Below, piece after piece: positions 47,223 to 54,768 of a stretch of DNA of 64,000 bases. The stretch lies in contig NZ_PGUY01000027.1 in assembly GCF_002863585.1 (NCBI RefSeq), positions 1 to 64,000 of the forward strand, in the 5' to 3' direction. Both the position numbers and the translations under genes were made by a program. Source of the DNA: Peribacillus deserti. GTDB taxonomy: Bacteria; Bacillota; Bacilli; Bacillales; DSM-1321. Numbering within the stretch: position 1 is the stretch's first letter; the number at the start of each line of letters is the position of its first letter. The notes under the pieces are model-generated. The model saw only the letters and a list, made by a program, of their open reading frames with translations. It made no database searches and was not told where the DNA came from.

Positions 47223-47358
47223 GAGATTCACACACCCTTCTTTTTGCACAACAACAGCAGAACAACTTATTACTAAGGAATGAAGTATAACCAATACATT
47301 TTTCTAAAAGGAACAAAGGCAGGGCAGGATCCTTCCGCTGCACCTGCCGAATATCTTA

Positions 47359-48864
47359 TTATCTCTTTTGGCTTACAGGTTTTGAGGGAATATACAGTAC
47401 TTGGCCTTCCGAGATTTCACTTGCCGAATCCAGTTCATTTAAGGAAAGAATCGCATTAGCACTAATTTCATACCGGCTCGCCAGCGAGTTCAGAGTGTCT
47501 CCCTGCTGAACCAGGCAAACCTTCACTTTTATATGTTCCTGTTCCTCTTTCCTTCCGAAGAAATCAATAAGAGAAACCGATTCCTTCGAACCTTTAGAAG
47601 ACTGGCTTTCTTTTTCCTGAGCGGCCTGAGAGCGCTCACGGACTAAAGGAGCGGTATCCTCCTTTTTTAGTTCTTGAACGGGTGCTGAGCTAACAAAGTC
47701 AGCCCTTTCCTCTGGTTCCTGTTCATACACGGCAGCTGGCAGGGGAGTCTCTTGTTCCTCCTGCTGCTCCACTGTGAGCTCAGGCTTGCTATTCACCGGC
47801 ACTTCATCAGGCAATCTTGATACAATTTCTGATTTTTGCTGCTTAGGCTCTGCCTGCTGGACTGGCAGTTCAAATGTACGTCCAGCCTTTTTTTCCTCGG
47901 AAAAGAAAACCTGCTCAATTGGCGGCGCTTGTGTTAAACGTTCATTTTTTTCTGTTTCGGGTGCGTTCTGGGCTGATACCTCCTCCATCCGGAGCACGGC
48001 CTCTGTTCGCTCGGTCGGACTGACAGCCTCTTCTACTGCTTCTTCTGACGGAAATTCAGATTCACTTGCTGCTTCTATTGTCCTGATCGGCTCAGGTTCG
48101 GGAACTTCTTCTGTTTCTAGCTGAACCTCCTCTTGTACTGCATTCTCATGAAAAATGGGAATTTCCTGCAGCTCTGGCTCTGTATTTTCCTCACGTTTAA
48201 ATAAAGAGGATATCGTTTCAGGAGCTGACTCCTCCTCGGGAAGTTTCTTGGCTTCCGCTTCAAAAGGAGTATATAAATCCGTATCGGGAGGGGCAAAAAT
48301 GGAAGAATTGTAGTAATAGGGACTGCTTCCGCTTTCTACCTCCACTTCGGCGACTCCAGAAGGTGCTGAGCGATACAGGAGTTCTTCTTCTATTAATTCA
48401 GCTTGAGGCTCAGGTGCATTTTGCTGCTCTCCATATATCCCGGAAATCATGAGCTCTGCACAGAGTGTAAGGCAGTTCCTTTCAGGCATGGAATAATCAA
48501 AGGAAGAGATGGTAACTGATACATCCTCCAGTGACGAAATCCTATTGGCCGGTATTGTAATGTCTACTGGAAAACTATGCTGGAATTCAAATAACCCATC
48601 TTCTCTTTCCTCAAACGTACGAATAGTCTTTGGCGAGACAAACGAAAAACTCTCATCTTCTTCCCGGATGCTTGATTGTTCCCTTTTATATTCACCTGCT
48701 AAAAAGAGTTCTCCTTTTATAACTACATATTGGTCCATATCCTGAACCGTTACATTCGGATCTAGCGATAATGAATATAACTCTTCAACTTCCTGTCCTT
48801 TTTGGAACCATATGGATTCTTCCACGGAAAATCGCAAAAGTGAATTGTGATCACTGGCCATCAT
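47359..48864 (-). CDS. spoVID: Stage VI sporulation protein SpoVID
   Basis: 501 residues from the ATG at 48864, about seven bases after GGAGGG. The N-terminus (LLRFSVEESIWFQKGQEVEELYSLSLDP) matches B. subtilis SpoVID. A long acidic Glu/Pro-rich middle (about 150-430) is disordered, and a C-terminal LysM (VCLVQQGDTLNSLASRYEISANAILSLNEL, ending VLYIPSKP) is present. SpoVID drives coat encasement and recruits SafA. The sigma-E promoter at 48909-48937 would start transcription near 48902, which rules out the longer frame starting at 48906. Confidence 0.9.
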   Translation of the reverse strand: MMASDHNSLLRFSVEESIWFQKGQEVEELYSLSLDPNVTVQDMDQYVVIKGELFLAGEYKREQSSIREEDESFSFVSPKTIRTFEEREDGLFEFQHSFPVDITIPANRISSLEDVSVTISSFDYSMPERNCLTLCAELMISGIYGEQQNAPEPQAELIEEELLYRSAPSGVAEVEVESGSSPYYYNSSIFAPPDTDLYTPFEAEAKKLPEEESAPETISSLFKREENTEPELQEIPIFHENAVQEEVQLETEEVPEPEPIRTIEAASESEFPSEEAVEEAVSPTERTEAVLRMEEVSAQNAPETEKNERLTQAPPIEQVFFSEEKKAGRTFELPVQQAEPKQQKSEIVSRLPDEVPVNSKPELTVEQQEEQETPLPAAVYEQEPEERADFVSSAPVQELKKEDTAPLVRERSQAAQEKESQSSKGSKESVSLIDFFGRKEEQEHIKVKVCLVQQGDTLNSLASRYEISANAILSLNELDSASEISEGQVLYIPSKPVSQKR

Positions 48865-48908
48865 CTTTCCTCCCTCCAAAATTACAAGGCTTGCATATAT
48901 ATCCATAC

Positions 48909-48937
48909 AATTTATGAACTCGAGGGAAGAAATATTA
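48909..48937 (-). promoter_or_regulatory. Sigma-E-type promoter of spoVID
   Basis: -35 TAATATT (48931-48937) fits the KMATATT consensus fully; -10 CATAAATT (48909-48916) fits at seven of eight bases; spacer 14 bp. spoVID is a known sigma-E gene. Confidence 0.75.
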
Positions 48938-49063
48938 CTGATCTATCAAAAGGAATCCTGGGTTATTTATATTGATCTTGGTGGTGCCGCCTGAGGGAAT
49001 CTATAGCGGGTTTCTTTTGTAAGAAGGATTTTTGTTCTCTAATGATGGAAGTTTGTCTTAAGT

Positions 49064-49205
49064 AAAGGCTGTTTTCGCAAACTTTGTTGTTATTGAATAG
49101 GGGAGTTGATTTCCACTTCAGGATGCTCGCGGACCTTAGGGGCGGGCGGCTTGAGCCTCCTCGGCTCCGCCTGTGGGGTCTCCCCTGATCGAAAAGCGGA
49201 GGACG
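49064..49205 (-). repeat. Repeat element A, copy 2
   Basis: Inverted relative to copies 1 and 3. Its minus strand reads GACCCCACAGGCGGAGCCGA, GAGGCTCAAGCCGCCCGCCC, GCGAGCATCCTGAAGTGGAA, ATCAACTCC and ends AACAAAGTTTGCGAAAACAG, CC, almost identical to copy 3 at 52.54-52.70 kb. Together they bracket the cassette. Confidence 0.9.
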
Positions 49206-49414
49206 GTGCTTTTCAAGAAAAGATCCATCCGAAAGCTGAATGATGATCTTTTTTTAATTAGAGGCAAAACGCTAAAAGAAAAGCAGACACCTGATAAAGA
49301 AGACTTGCTGATTGGCAAGCGACAGCGAAGACAGAACCTTAGTCGCCCTTACCACGCTCCAACCGCCACGTCCTGTGGCCCCGCCTGGCTCGCACATCCT
49401 GTGCTTCGTGCGTT

Positions 49415-49606
49415 AGCCCGGCATAAGACTAGCGGCAGTAAAAGGCCGATTTTTCCTTTTAATGGCGATTGGCTTATGACTCGAGGGTCTAAAGCCTTGT
49501 AGCTGGATCAAGGAGTCTCGCACCTTACGTTCCAATCAACCTGATTAACAATAGGGTAGGTTCACAGAACTTATTAAAAAACAACAATCTTTTAGAAAAG
49601 AGCCTA
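49415..49606 (+). repeat. Repeat element B, copy 1
   Basis: About 190 bp. The core GCTGGATCAAGGAGTCTCGC, ACCTTACGTTCCAATCAACC and the end ACAACAATCTTTTAGAAAAG, AGCCT are found inverted at 52.27-52.47 kb. A hairpin is present: CATAAG (49422-49427) with CTTATG (49473-49478), and TAAAAGG (49439-49445) with CCTTTTA (49455-49461). Confidence 0.92.
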
Positions 49607-49652
49607 AGTAAAACAGCTGATGAGTATGGAAAAGGTTTTGAAATTAACGGTT

Positions 49653-50135
49653 TTATTTATGGATCTTCAGCCCTGTCCGCTTTCCATAGAACACATAATT
49701 CCCTCGATCTTCGTCAATCTCGGTATACATTAATTCTAGTTCGTGAAAGGTATCTTGTTTTCCGCAGTCCTTAGTATATATAAAATCACTTTGTAGATAT
49801 TTCAGTGCTTGGGCGTGATATTTAAATTCAAGAACCTCAATTAGCGGTGACGAATCTCGGCTTATAAATTCCCGGATTTCAAGAGTGATTCCTTTATACA
49901 TTCTTTCGTCTGGAAACGGAATATTGCTTCCTTCTTTTTCAACGTATAATATACAGTTTTCATAAGGCTCTACTGCAGACGATACAACTCTGTATACCTG
50001 GCCGGCCTTTATGTAATATTCACACGACATGCGGCACGCTAACTCTGCTGTATCCAGATTTTTATACTGAAATAAGGCTGGATAGCCATCAAAGCTGTCA
50101 TTCAGACGATACTCTAAATTTTCCACATCCAACAC
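49653..50135 (-). CDS. Hypothetical protein divergent from the ATP-grasp cassette (160 aa)
   Basis: 160 residues, cytoplasmic, no signal or membrane helix. Mixed alpha/beta with an aromatic, acidic composition (LNDSFDGYPALFQYKNLDTAEL, YIKAGQVYRVVSSAVEPYENCILYVE, KYHAQALKYLQSDFIYT). Five Cys, not arranged as a clear metal site. It is divergent from the lipoprotein gene across a 94-bp gap that must carry both promoters, and it sits inside the inner repeat pair, so it is probably part of the same cassette. I do not recognise the family. Confidence 0.7.
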   Translation of the reverse strand: MLDVENLEYRLNDSFDGYPALFQYKNLDTAELACRMSCEYYIKAGQVYRVVSSAVEPYENCILYVEKEGSNIPFPDERMYKGITLEIREFISRDSSPLIEVLEFKYHAQALKYLQSDFIYTKDCGKQDTFHELELMYTEIDEDRGNYVFYGKRTGLKIHK

Positions 50136-50195
50136 CTTCCTAAATGCTAAATAATATGTAATAGTTAAAATACTAATTTTTTCTTATTTAAGAAA

Positions 50196-50201
50196 TATAA
50201 T
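50196..50201 (+). promoter_or_regulatory. -10 box for the ATP-grasp cassette
   Basis: TATAAT about 30 bp before the lipoprotein ATG. The -35 region is A/T-rich without a clear TTGACA. Confidence 0.4.
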
Positions 50202-50229
50202 AAAGGTAATCTTCAGTGGAGGGAAGTCT

Positions 50230-50568
50230 ATGGCTCAAAACAATAAAACCGAAAAACTCGTAAAAGGGTTGTTTGCTGGTTTGCTTGGAACTGCAATGAC
50301 GGGCTGTTCTTCTGATCAAGCCGACCTTCCGCCAAAACCGGATACCGAAGAATGTTCAGATTGGGATTGGGATAGTGAGGAAGGTGTGTATTCCTGCGAT
50401 GAACGTAACTCCCACTATTATGGGCACTTTTGGTACGGAGGATTTTTTTATGGCTCGAGAAACGCACTGCATTCCAGTTCAGCTTATAACAAATATAAAT
50501 CCAGCCCGTCATTTAAAGGTGGCAGCACCGGTTTTGGCAGCGGCAGAAAAGGCGGCTTTGGAGGATAA
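50230..50568 (+). CDS. Gly-rich lipoprotein with C-terminal Gly-Gly (YgiB/YjfM-like partner)
   Basis: 112 residues. GGAGGGAAG precedes the ATG. A basic N-terminus and short hydrophobic stretch lead to MTGC at Cys21, a weak lipobox, so a membrane lipoprotein is likely. Then an acidic Trp/Cys segment (CSDWDWDSEEGVYSC), an aromatic Gly patch (HFWYGGFFYG) and a tail rich in Ser, Lys and Gly ending GRKGGFGG. E. coli YgiB (DUF1190), the neighbour of the YgiC ligase, has the same plan: lipobox, low complexity and final Gly-Gly. Sequence identity is low, so homology is inferred from layout and context. Confidence 0.7.
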   Translation: MAQNNKTEKLVKGLFAGLLGTAMTGCSSDQADLPPKPDTEECSDWDWDSEEGVYSCDERNSHYYGHFWYGGFFYGSRNALHSSSAYNKYKSSPSFKGGSTGFGSGRKGGFGG

Positions 50569-50571
50569 CAA

Positions 50572-51819
50572 ATGATAGACCTGGAAGCATACCGGTTAAA
50601 ACGAAAGAACTTTTATAGCAGCATCGATGGTTTTTGGCCTGATTTATACGGAAAAGAATATAGTTTATTTGGTACATACTCTATAGCACATTCAGAAGTA
50701 CTGAAAATTAACAAAATCACAGACCGGCTCGGACAGATTTTTACAAGGATGGCTTCATACTTACGGGCTGCAGATGATGCCACTTTATTGGAGCTTGGAA
50801 TTCCTAAGGAAGCATTGATGGTCATTAGGATCAATGCAATCGGGATTGATAGTGTCATAGCGAGGCTCGATTTGGTAAAAACCAGCAAAGGCTATAAGCT
50901 GCTTGAAATCAATAGTGACACACCTACCTTTATTGTTGAATGCTTTAAAGTCAATGGGCTGGTTTGTAATCATTTTAAGGTGAAAAATCCTAATCTTCAT
51001 TTAGAAGAATGCCTTGCACAGGCTTTAAGAAGAGCGATCATAGAGAGTGCCAAAAGCATTCACTCAATGGATCCACATGTCGTTTTTACAGCACACGCTG
51101 ATAATATCGAGGACTGGAACACGGTTTCCTACCTTAAGGAACTTTCTCAGTTTCAATCATACCTATGTCCTCTAGATTCCCTGTCCATCAATGAGGAAGG
51201 GATATACGATGATAGAGGCAAAAGGATTGATGTATTATACAGGCAGACCTATCCACTTGAGCATTTAGTTCACGACACTGATCCTGAATGCGGAGAAAAA
51301 ATCGGTATCCAGCTTCTTAGACTGGTCAAGAACAGGAAGCTTGCCATCCTCAATCCGCCATCTGCTTTTCTGCTTCAATCCAAAGCTCTGCAAGCTTTAA
51401 TATGGGGGATAGCTGAAAGTGGTGCCGGTTCGAAGATATTCACATCAGAGGAACTTCATTGGATTCATTCATACATGCTCCCCACCTATTTAGAGGCTGA
51501 TCCTTTCTTAAATAAAAAAGCTTTTATACGAAAGCCAAGCTTTGGAAGGGAAGGTGACTCCATCGAGATATTTAATGAACAAGGAAAATCACAATATAAA
51601 GAAAAACTGCAGACCTATGAATCAGAGCTGCCAGTGTATCAGGAACTTGCCGATCTGCCTGAGGCTGAGATCATGACAGCTCAGGGTCCCGAAAAGCTGA
51701 AATTTTTAATGGGAAGCTTCCTTATTGGAGGAAAGGCCAGCGCAATTGGAATCCGGGCAGGCCGAGCTGTTATCGACAACGATTCCTACTTTTTGCCCGT
51801 CAGCCTAAAAAAAGAGTAA
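50572..51819 (+). CDS. Glutathionylspermidine synthase-like ATP-grasp ligase (YgiC/YjfC type)
   Basis: 415 residues, close to E. coli YgiC and to the synthetase half of Gss; no amidase domain. Typical segments: SVIARLDLVKTSKGYKLLEI followed by NSDTPT (substrate/metal site), RKPSFGREGDSIEIF (ATP-grasp Lys and glycine loop), and MGSFLIGGKASAIGIRAGRA near the end. The family forms C-N bonds with ATP; true Gss joins glutathione to spermidine, but YgiC-type members have no confirmed substrate. It starts 3 bp after the lipoprotein stop codon, so the two are translated together. Its likely substrate is the tail of that lipoprotein or a small amine; this is inference. Confidence 0.85.
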   Translation: MIDLEAYRLKRKNFYSSIDGFWPDLYGKEYSLFGTYSIAHSEVLKINKITDRLGQIFTRMASYLRAADDATLLELGIPKEALMVIRINAIGIDSVIARLDLVKTSKGYKLLEINSDTPTFIVECFKVNGLVCNHFKVKNPNLHLEECLAQALRRAIIESAKSIHSMDPHVVFTAHADNIEDWNTVSYLKELSQFQSYLCPLDSLSINEEGIYDDRGKRIDVLYRQTYPLEHLVHDTDPECGEKIGIQLLRLVKNRKLAILNPPSAFLLQSKALQALIWGIAESGAGSKIFTSEELHWIHSYMLPTYLEADPFLNKKAFIRKPSFGREGDSIEIFNEQGKSQYKEKLQTYESELPVYQELADLPEAEIMTAQGPEKLKFLMGSFLIGGKASAIGIRAGRAVIDNDSYFLPVSLKKE

Positions 51820-51831
51820 AGGAGATCAGCC

Positions 51832-52227
51832 ATGGAACTGATTCTTAATTATTTTGCTTATTTTGGGGTAGCAGTGGTCCTGTTAGGAGCAGGTATCGTG
51901 CTATTTGAAATCACTACTAAAGTAAAGGAATTTGAATTAATCTCCAAAGGAAATAAAGCCGCCAGTCTGGTTTTAACAGGGAAAATCCTGGGACTTTCGG
52001 TGGTTTTATATTCATCAATATCTAATTCAGTTTCCATTTATGATTTGATTATATGGGGTTCAATAGCCATCATTACCCAAATCCTGGCCTATTATCTCGC
52101 GGAACTTCTTTCTCCTAAATTCAATGTTCACGATGCAATCAACAATGACAATCAGGCAGCAGCCCTTTTACTGCTGGCTCTCTCAGTTGCAATAGGCCTG
52201 ATTGTCGCGGGATGTTTGACCTACTAA
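51832..52227 (+). CDS. DUF350 (YjfL-like) membrane protein
   Basis: 131 residues, four predicted membrane helices (about 5-27, 42-62, 69-92, 108-130), with VVLLGAGIVLFEITTKVKEFELI and GNKAASLVLTGKILGLSVVL, then a repeat-like NNDNQAAALLLLALSVAIGL, the two-fold internal repeat of DUF350. In E. coli YjfL is encoded with the YjfC ligase and the YjfM lipoprotein. AAAGGAG precedes the ATG, 12 bp after the ligase gene. Transport or anchoring role unknown. Confidence 0.88.
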   Translation: MELILNYFAYFGVAVVLLGAGIVLFEITTKVKEFELISKGNKAASLVLTGKILGLSVVLYSSISNSVSIYDLIIWGSIAIITQILAYYLAELLSPKFNVHDAINNDNQAAALLLLALSVAIGLIVAGCLTY

Positions 52228-52228
52228 A

Positions 52229-52257
52229 GAAGATGGCTGGATGGGTCATCTTTATTT
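52229..52257 (+). terminator. Probable terminator of the ATP-grasp operon
   Basis: AAGATG / CATCTT stem with an 11-base loop followed by TATTTTA, directly after the DUF350 stop codon. Short stem, so moderate support. Confidence 0.5.
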
Positions 52258-52271
52258 TAGGCTCTTTTGTA

Positions 52272-52465
52272 AAGGCTCTTTTCTAAAAGATTGTTGTTTT
52301 TTAATAGTTCGGTGAACCTACCCTATTGTTAAACAGGTTGATTGGAACGTAAGGTGCGAGACTCCTTGATCCAGCTGCAAGCTGAGACCCTCGAATCATA
52401 AGCCAATCAGTCCATGAGAAGAAAAACCGCTTCTCACGGCCTGCTCGTCTTATGCTTATCGGGTC
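52272..52465 (-). repeat. Repeat element B, copy 2
   Basis: Inverted copy of B1, around 90 percent identical by eye over 135 bp. Hairpin: CATAAG / CTTATG outer stem (52397-52402 with 52449-52454) and TGAGAAG / CTTCTCA inner stem (52415-52421 with 52430-52436). The inner stem differs from copy 1 at three base pairs, all compensated. Confidence 0.92.
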
Positions 52466-52540
52466 TCTGCCTGCCACTTTGTTTACCATTTTATATTTAT
52501 TTGGATTAACACTGAGCTTTTAATATTTATATGTTGGGCA

Positions 52541-52700
52541 GGCACCGCTTTCCGCTTTTCTGTGCGGGAGCAGCGGGACAGGTGAGACCCCACAGGCGAA
52601 GCCGAGGAGGCTCAAGCCGCCCGCCCCGCGGAAAGCGAGCATCCTGTAGTGGAAATCAACTCCCTTGATCAAAAAACAACAAAGTTTGCGAAAACAGCCT
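52541..52700 (+). repeat. Repeat element A, copy 3 (most complete)
   Basis: About 160 bp with a 10-bp inverted pair CGCTTTCCGC / GCGGAAAGCG around a GC-rich core with GACCCCACAGGCGAAGCCGA, then the conserved end TTGCGAAAACAGCCT. The last T of the element is the first base, on the plus strand, of the potassium channel stop codon, so the element abuts that gene exactly. Confidence 0.9.
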
Positions 52701-53713
52701 TATTTTATTTTTTCAAAAGTGGCTTTGTCACATAAAACCATCAGCCTGGCACCCTCAGGAATTGCAAGGTCCAATTTCCGCGCTATGCTCAAATCCTTTC
52801 CATCCGCTATTAAATTAGCACCTCTTGCTGCTAAATACTGGTCGGCATCCCTATATGTCACCCATTCCTTCTTCCTGGCAACTTCCCATAAGTCTTCATT
52901 GTCCTGTGAACTTAAGAGCTGTTCAAATATTTTGCTCGACCCTTTTTGAATGGATGACTTGGCCATGAGATAGGAAACCGAATCCTCGGAAAGTATAAAG
53001 TCATCCACTCTGGCATGGATGAAATTCTTTTTATGTGTATGCTTTAAGATTTCCACGACTGTATAAATCTCCCGGTTATGAAGAGTTCCGTAGCTTTCTA
53101 TGGATGAGGCAATCAACAATGTATGCCCATCTGCCAGTACAGCGTCATCAATTTGGGGAGGAGCCAGGATAAGTACTGAATCAGATTCTAATAAATTGGC
53201 AGAGTCAAAGGTTCGGTAATCGGTCGGATCACCCTGGATGTAATGAATTCTTTCTTCCTTCATTGGCTGCTTTTCCAGCTTCTCCATCAGAACAATGTCT
53301 CTTTCCGTAGAATGCAAGACTTCGTCTATGACTTTTTTTGTTTTATTAGACCAGCCAATTATAACCACATGACCCTTACCTTTGTATTTCAATTTCCCTT
53401 CCTCCTTTAAACGATGATAAGTGCCAAATAAGCTAATCACATTACCGATTACGACAGAGATCAAGCCAATCCCAAAGATATATAATAGAACCCCAAATGT
53501 CCTGCCTTCTGCTGTCTTTGGATAATAATCTCCGTACCCGACTGTAGTGACTGTAGTCATCACCCACCAAAAGCCTTCGAATGTAGAAGGAAAGGTCTCT
53601 GGTTCAATTAGATGGATCAATACTGAACTAAGGACAATCAATAGAACACCCAGCATTCCGATCGTAAAGGAATTCGCTTTTATCCTGCCCAGAAGTCTCA
53701 GTAATAGGTTCAT
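52700..53713 (-). CDS. Potassium channel with RCK (TrkA-N/TrkA-C) domains
   Basis: 337 residues from the ATG at 53711-53713, nine bases after GGAGGTG; an upstream GTG is within the ribosome-binding site. Two membrane helices flank a pore loop with TVGYGD (57-62), the K+ selectivity filter. A cytosolic TrkA-N Rossmann-like domain (about 105-235; VVIIGWSNKTKKVIDEVL) and a TrkA-C-like domain follow. The architecture matches YugO/MthK-type ligand-gated channels. It is convergent with the ATP-grasp operon across the B and A repeats. Confidence 0.9.
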   Translation of the reverse strand: MNLLLRLLGRIKANSFTIGMLGVLLIVLSSVLIHLIEPETFPSTFEGFWWVMTTVTTVGYGDYYPKTAEGRTFGVLLYIFGIGLISVVIGNVISLFGTYHRLKEEGKLKYKGKGHVVIIGWSNKTKKVIDEVLHSTERDIVLMEKLEKQPMKEERIHYIQGDPTDYRTFDSANLLESDSVLILAPPQIDDAVLADGHTLLIASSIESYGTLHNREIYTVVEILKHTHKKNFIHARVDDFILSEDSVSYLMAKSSIQKGSSKIFEQLLSSQDNEDLWEVARKKEWVTYRDADQYLAARGANLIADGKDLSIARKLDLAIPEGARLMVLCDKATFEKIK

Positions 53714-53820
53714 GTGTTCTCTCACCTCCGCAGTTTTTTTGTTTATATATATTAAACCATTACCTGCTCTATTCGAGCCTGTACTAGTTATTAAAGACTT
53801 GCCAGCCCGAATTTTTACAT

Positions 53821-53851
53821 AAAAAAACAGCAGTTAAAATGCTGTTTTTTT
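53821..53851 (-). terminator. Terminator of the peptide ABC transporter operon
   Basis: Stem AAAAAAACAGCA / TGCTGTTTTTTT with a 7-base loop, just past the permease stop codon. Confidence 0.88.
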
Positions 53852-53856
53852 ATCCA

Positions 53857-54756
53857 TTAATTTTTCATTCTAGGATCCAGAGCGTCCCTTAAGCCGTCTC
53901 CCATCAGGTTAAAGCCTAATACGGTAAGCATAATAGCCAGCCCCGGAAATAATACGGTCCATGGGGCATCAAGGATAAACTCACGTGAGTCCGCTAGCAT
54001 TTTTCCCCATTCAGGTGCAGGCGGCTGGGCTCCCATACCCAAGAATCCCAATGCAGCTGCTTCAATGATAGCTGTTGCAATTGCAAGGGTGCCTTGCACA
54101 ATGATTGGAGCAAGGCTGTTTGGCAGGATGTGATGGATCAGTATCCGGCTGTCAGTCATTCCTATGGCTTTTGCAGCGGTTATGTATTCTTCTTCTTTAA
54201 CGGTTAGCACCCTTGACCTGAGGAGGCGTCCAAAGGTTGGAACATTGATAATAGCAATGGCAATCAATGCATTTCGCAATGACGGCCCAAGGACTGCCAC
54301 TACTGCTATTGCAAGTAAAATACTTGGGAAAGCAAGTAGAATATCAAAAAATCGGGAAATAATAGTATCCACCCATTTCCCATAATAACCAGCAATGATG
54401 CCTAGAAATGAACCCACAATTACAGATCCGGCCACAGAGATGAATCCTACCCCAAGTGATATCCTGGCTCCATAAATAACACGGCTCAGGATGTCTCTCC
54501 CAAACTGGTCTGTACCAAACAGATGCTCAGATGATGGAGGCAGATGCTTGTCCGCAAGTTTCTGGTCGGCGAATTCGTATGGTGCGATGAAATCAGCGAA
54601 CAAAGCGATCAATATAAAAAATAGCACAATCGATAATCCAACAATGGCCAGCTTATTTTTTCTAAAGCTTTTCCATGCCTCTTTCCAGGGGGATACTGCC
54701 TGCTCCTCTGCTATAGGAGGAACCGCGGGAGGAGTGCTGTGTGCAAGTTCTGCCAT
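53857..54756 (-). CDS. Peptide ABC transporter permease (DppC/AppC type)
   Basis: 299 residues. An N-terminal cytoplasmic stretch (about 1-30) with WKEAWKSFRKNKLAIVG, six predicted membrane helices and the EAA loop (AAKAIGMTDSRILIHHILPN). Contains DQFGRDILSRVIYGARIS, the OppC/DppC N-terminal signature. Last gene of the five-gene operon. Pairs with the DppB-type permease. Confidence 0.93.
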   Translation of the reverse strand: MAELAHSTPPAVPPIAEEQAVSPWKEAWKSFRKNKLAIVGLSIVLFFILIALFADFIAPYEFADQKLADKHLPPSSEHLFGTDQFGRDILSRVIYGARISLGVGFISVAGSVIVGSFLGIIAGYYGKWVDTIISRFFDILLAFPSILLAIAVVAVLGPSLRNALIAIAIINVPTFGRLLRSRVLTVKEEEYITAAKAIGMTDSRILIHHILPNSLAPIIVQGTLAIATAIIEAAALGFLGMGAQPPAPEWGKMLADSREFILDAPWTVLFPGLAIMLTVLGFNLMGDGLRDALDPRMKN

Positions 54757-54768
54757 CTTTATTCCCTC

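Larger units (their letters stand above)
48938..49652. other. 715-bp gene-free repeat region left of the ATP-grasp cassette
   Basis: Holds element A copy 2 (49064-49205) and element B copy 1 (about 49415-49606). Between them lie about 200 bp of GC-rich sequence with nested short hairpins (CGCCACGTCCTGTGGC, GCACATCCTGTGC). Open frames here, such as 49173-49502, are readouts of the repeats and have no ribosome-binding site. Confidence 0.75.

Noticed and set aside
47300-47358. Terminator after spoVID (GGCAGG/CCTGCC stem)
   Set aside because: The stem is interrupted and the T run poor, so it is not listed as a feature.
49173-49502. 109-codon frame left of the ATP-grasp cassette
   Set aside because: It spans parts of elements A and B and their GC-rich spacer, with no ribosome-binding site.
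52301-52489. 62-codon minus-strand frame (DWLMIRGSQLAAGSR)
   Set aside because: It lies wholly within element B copy 2; such frames recur with the repeat and are not genes.
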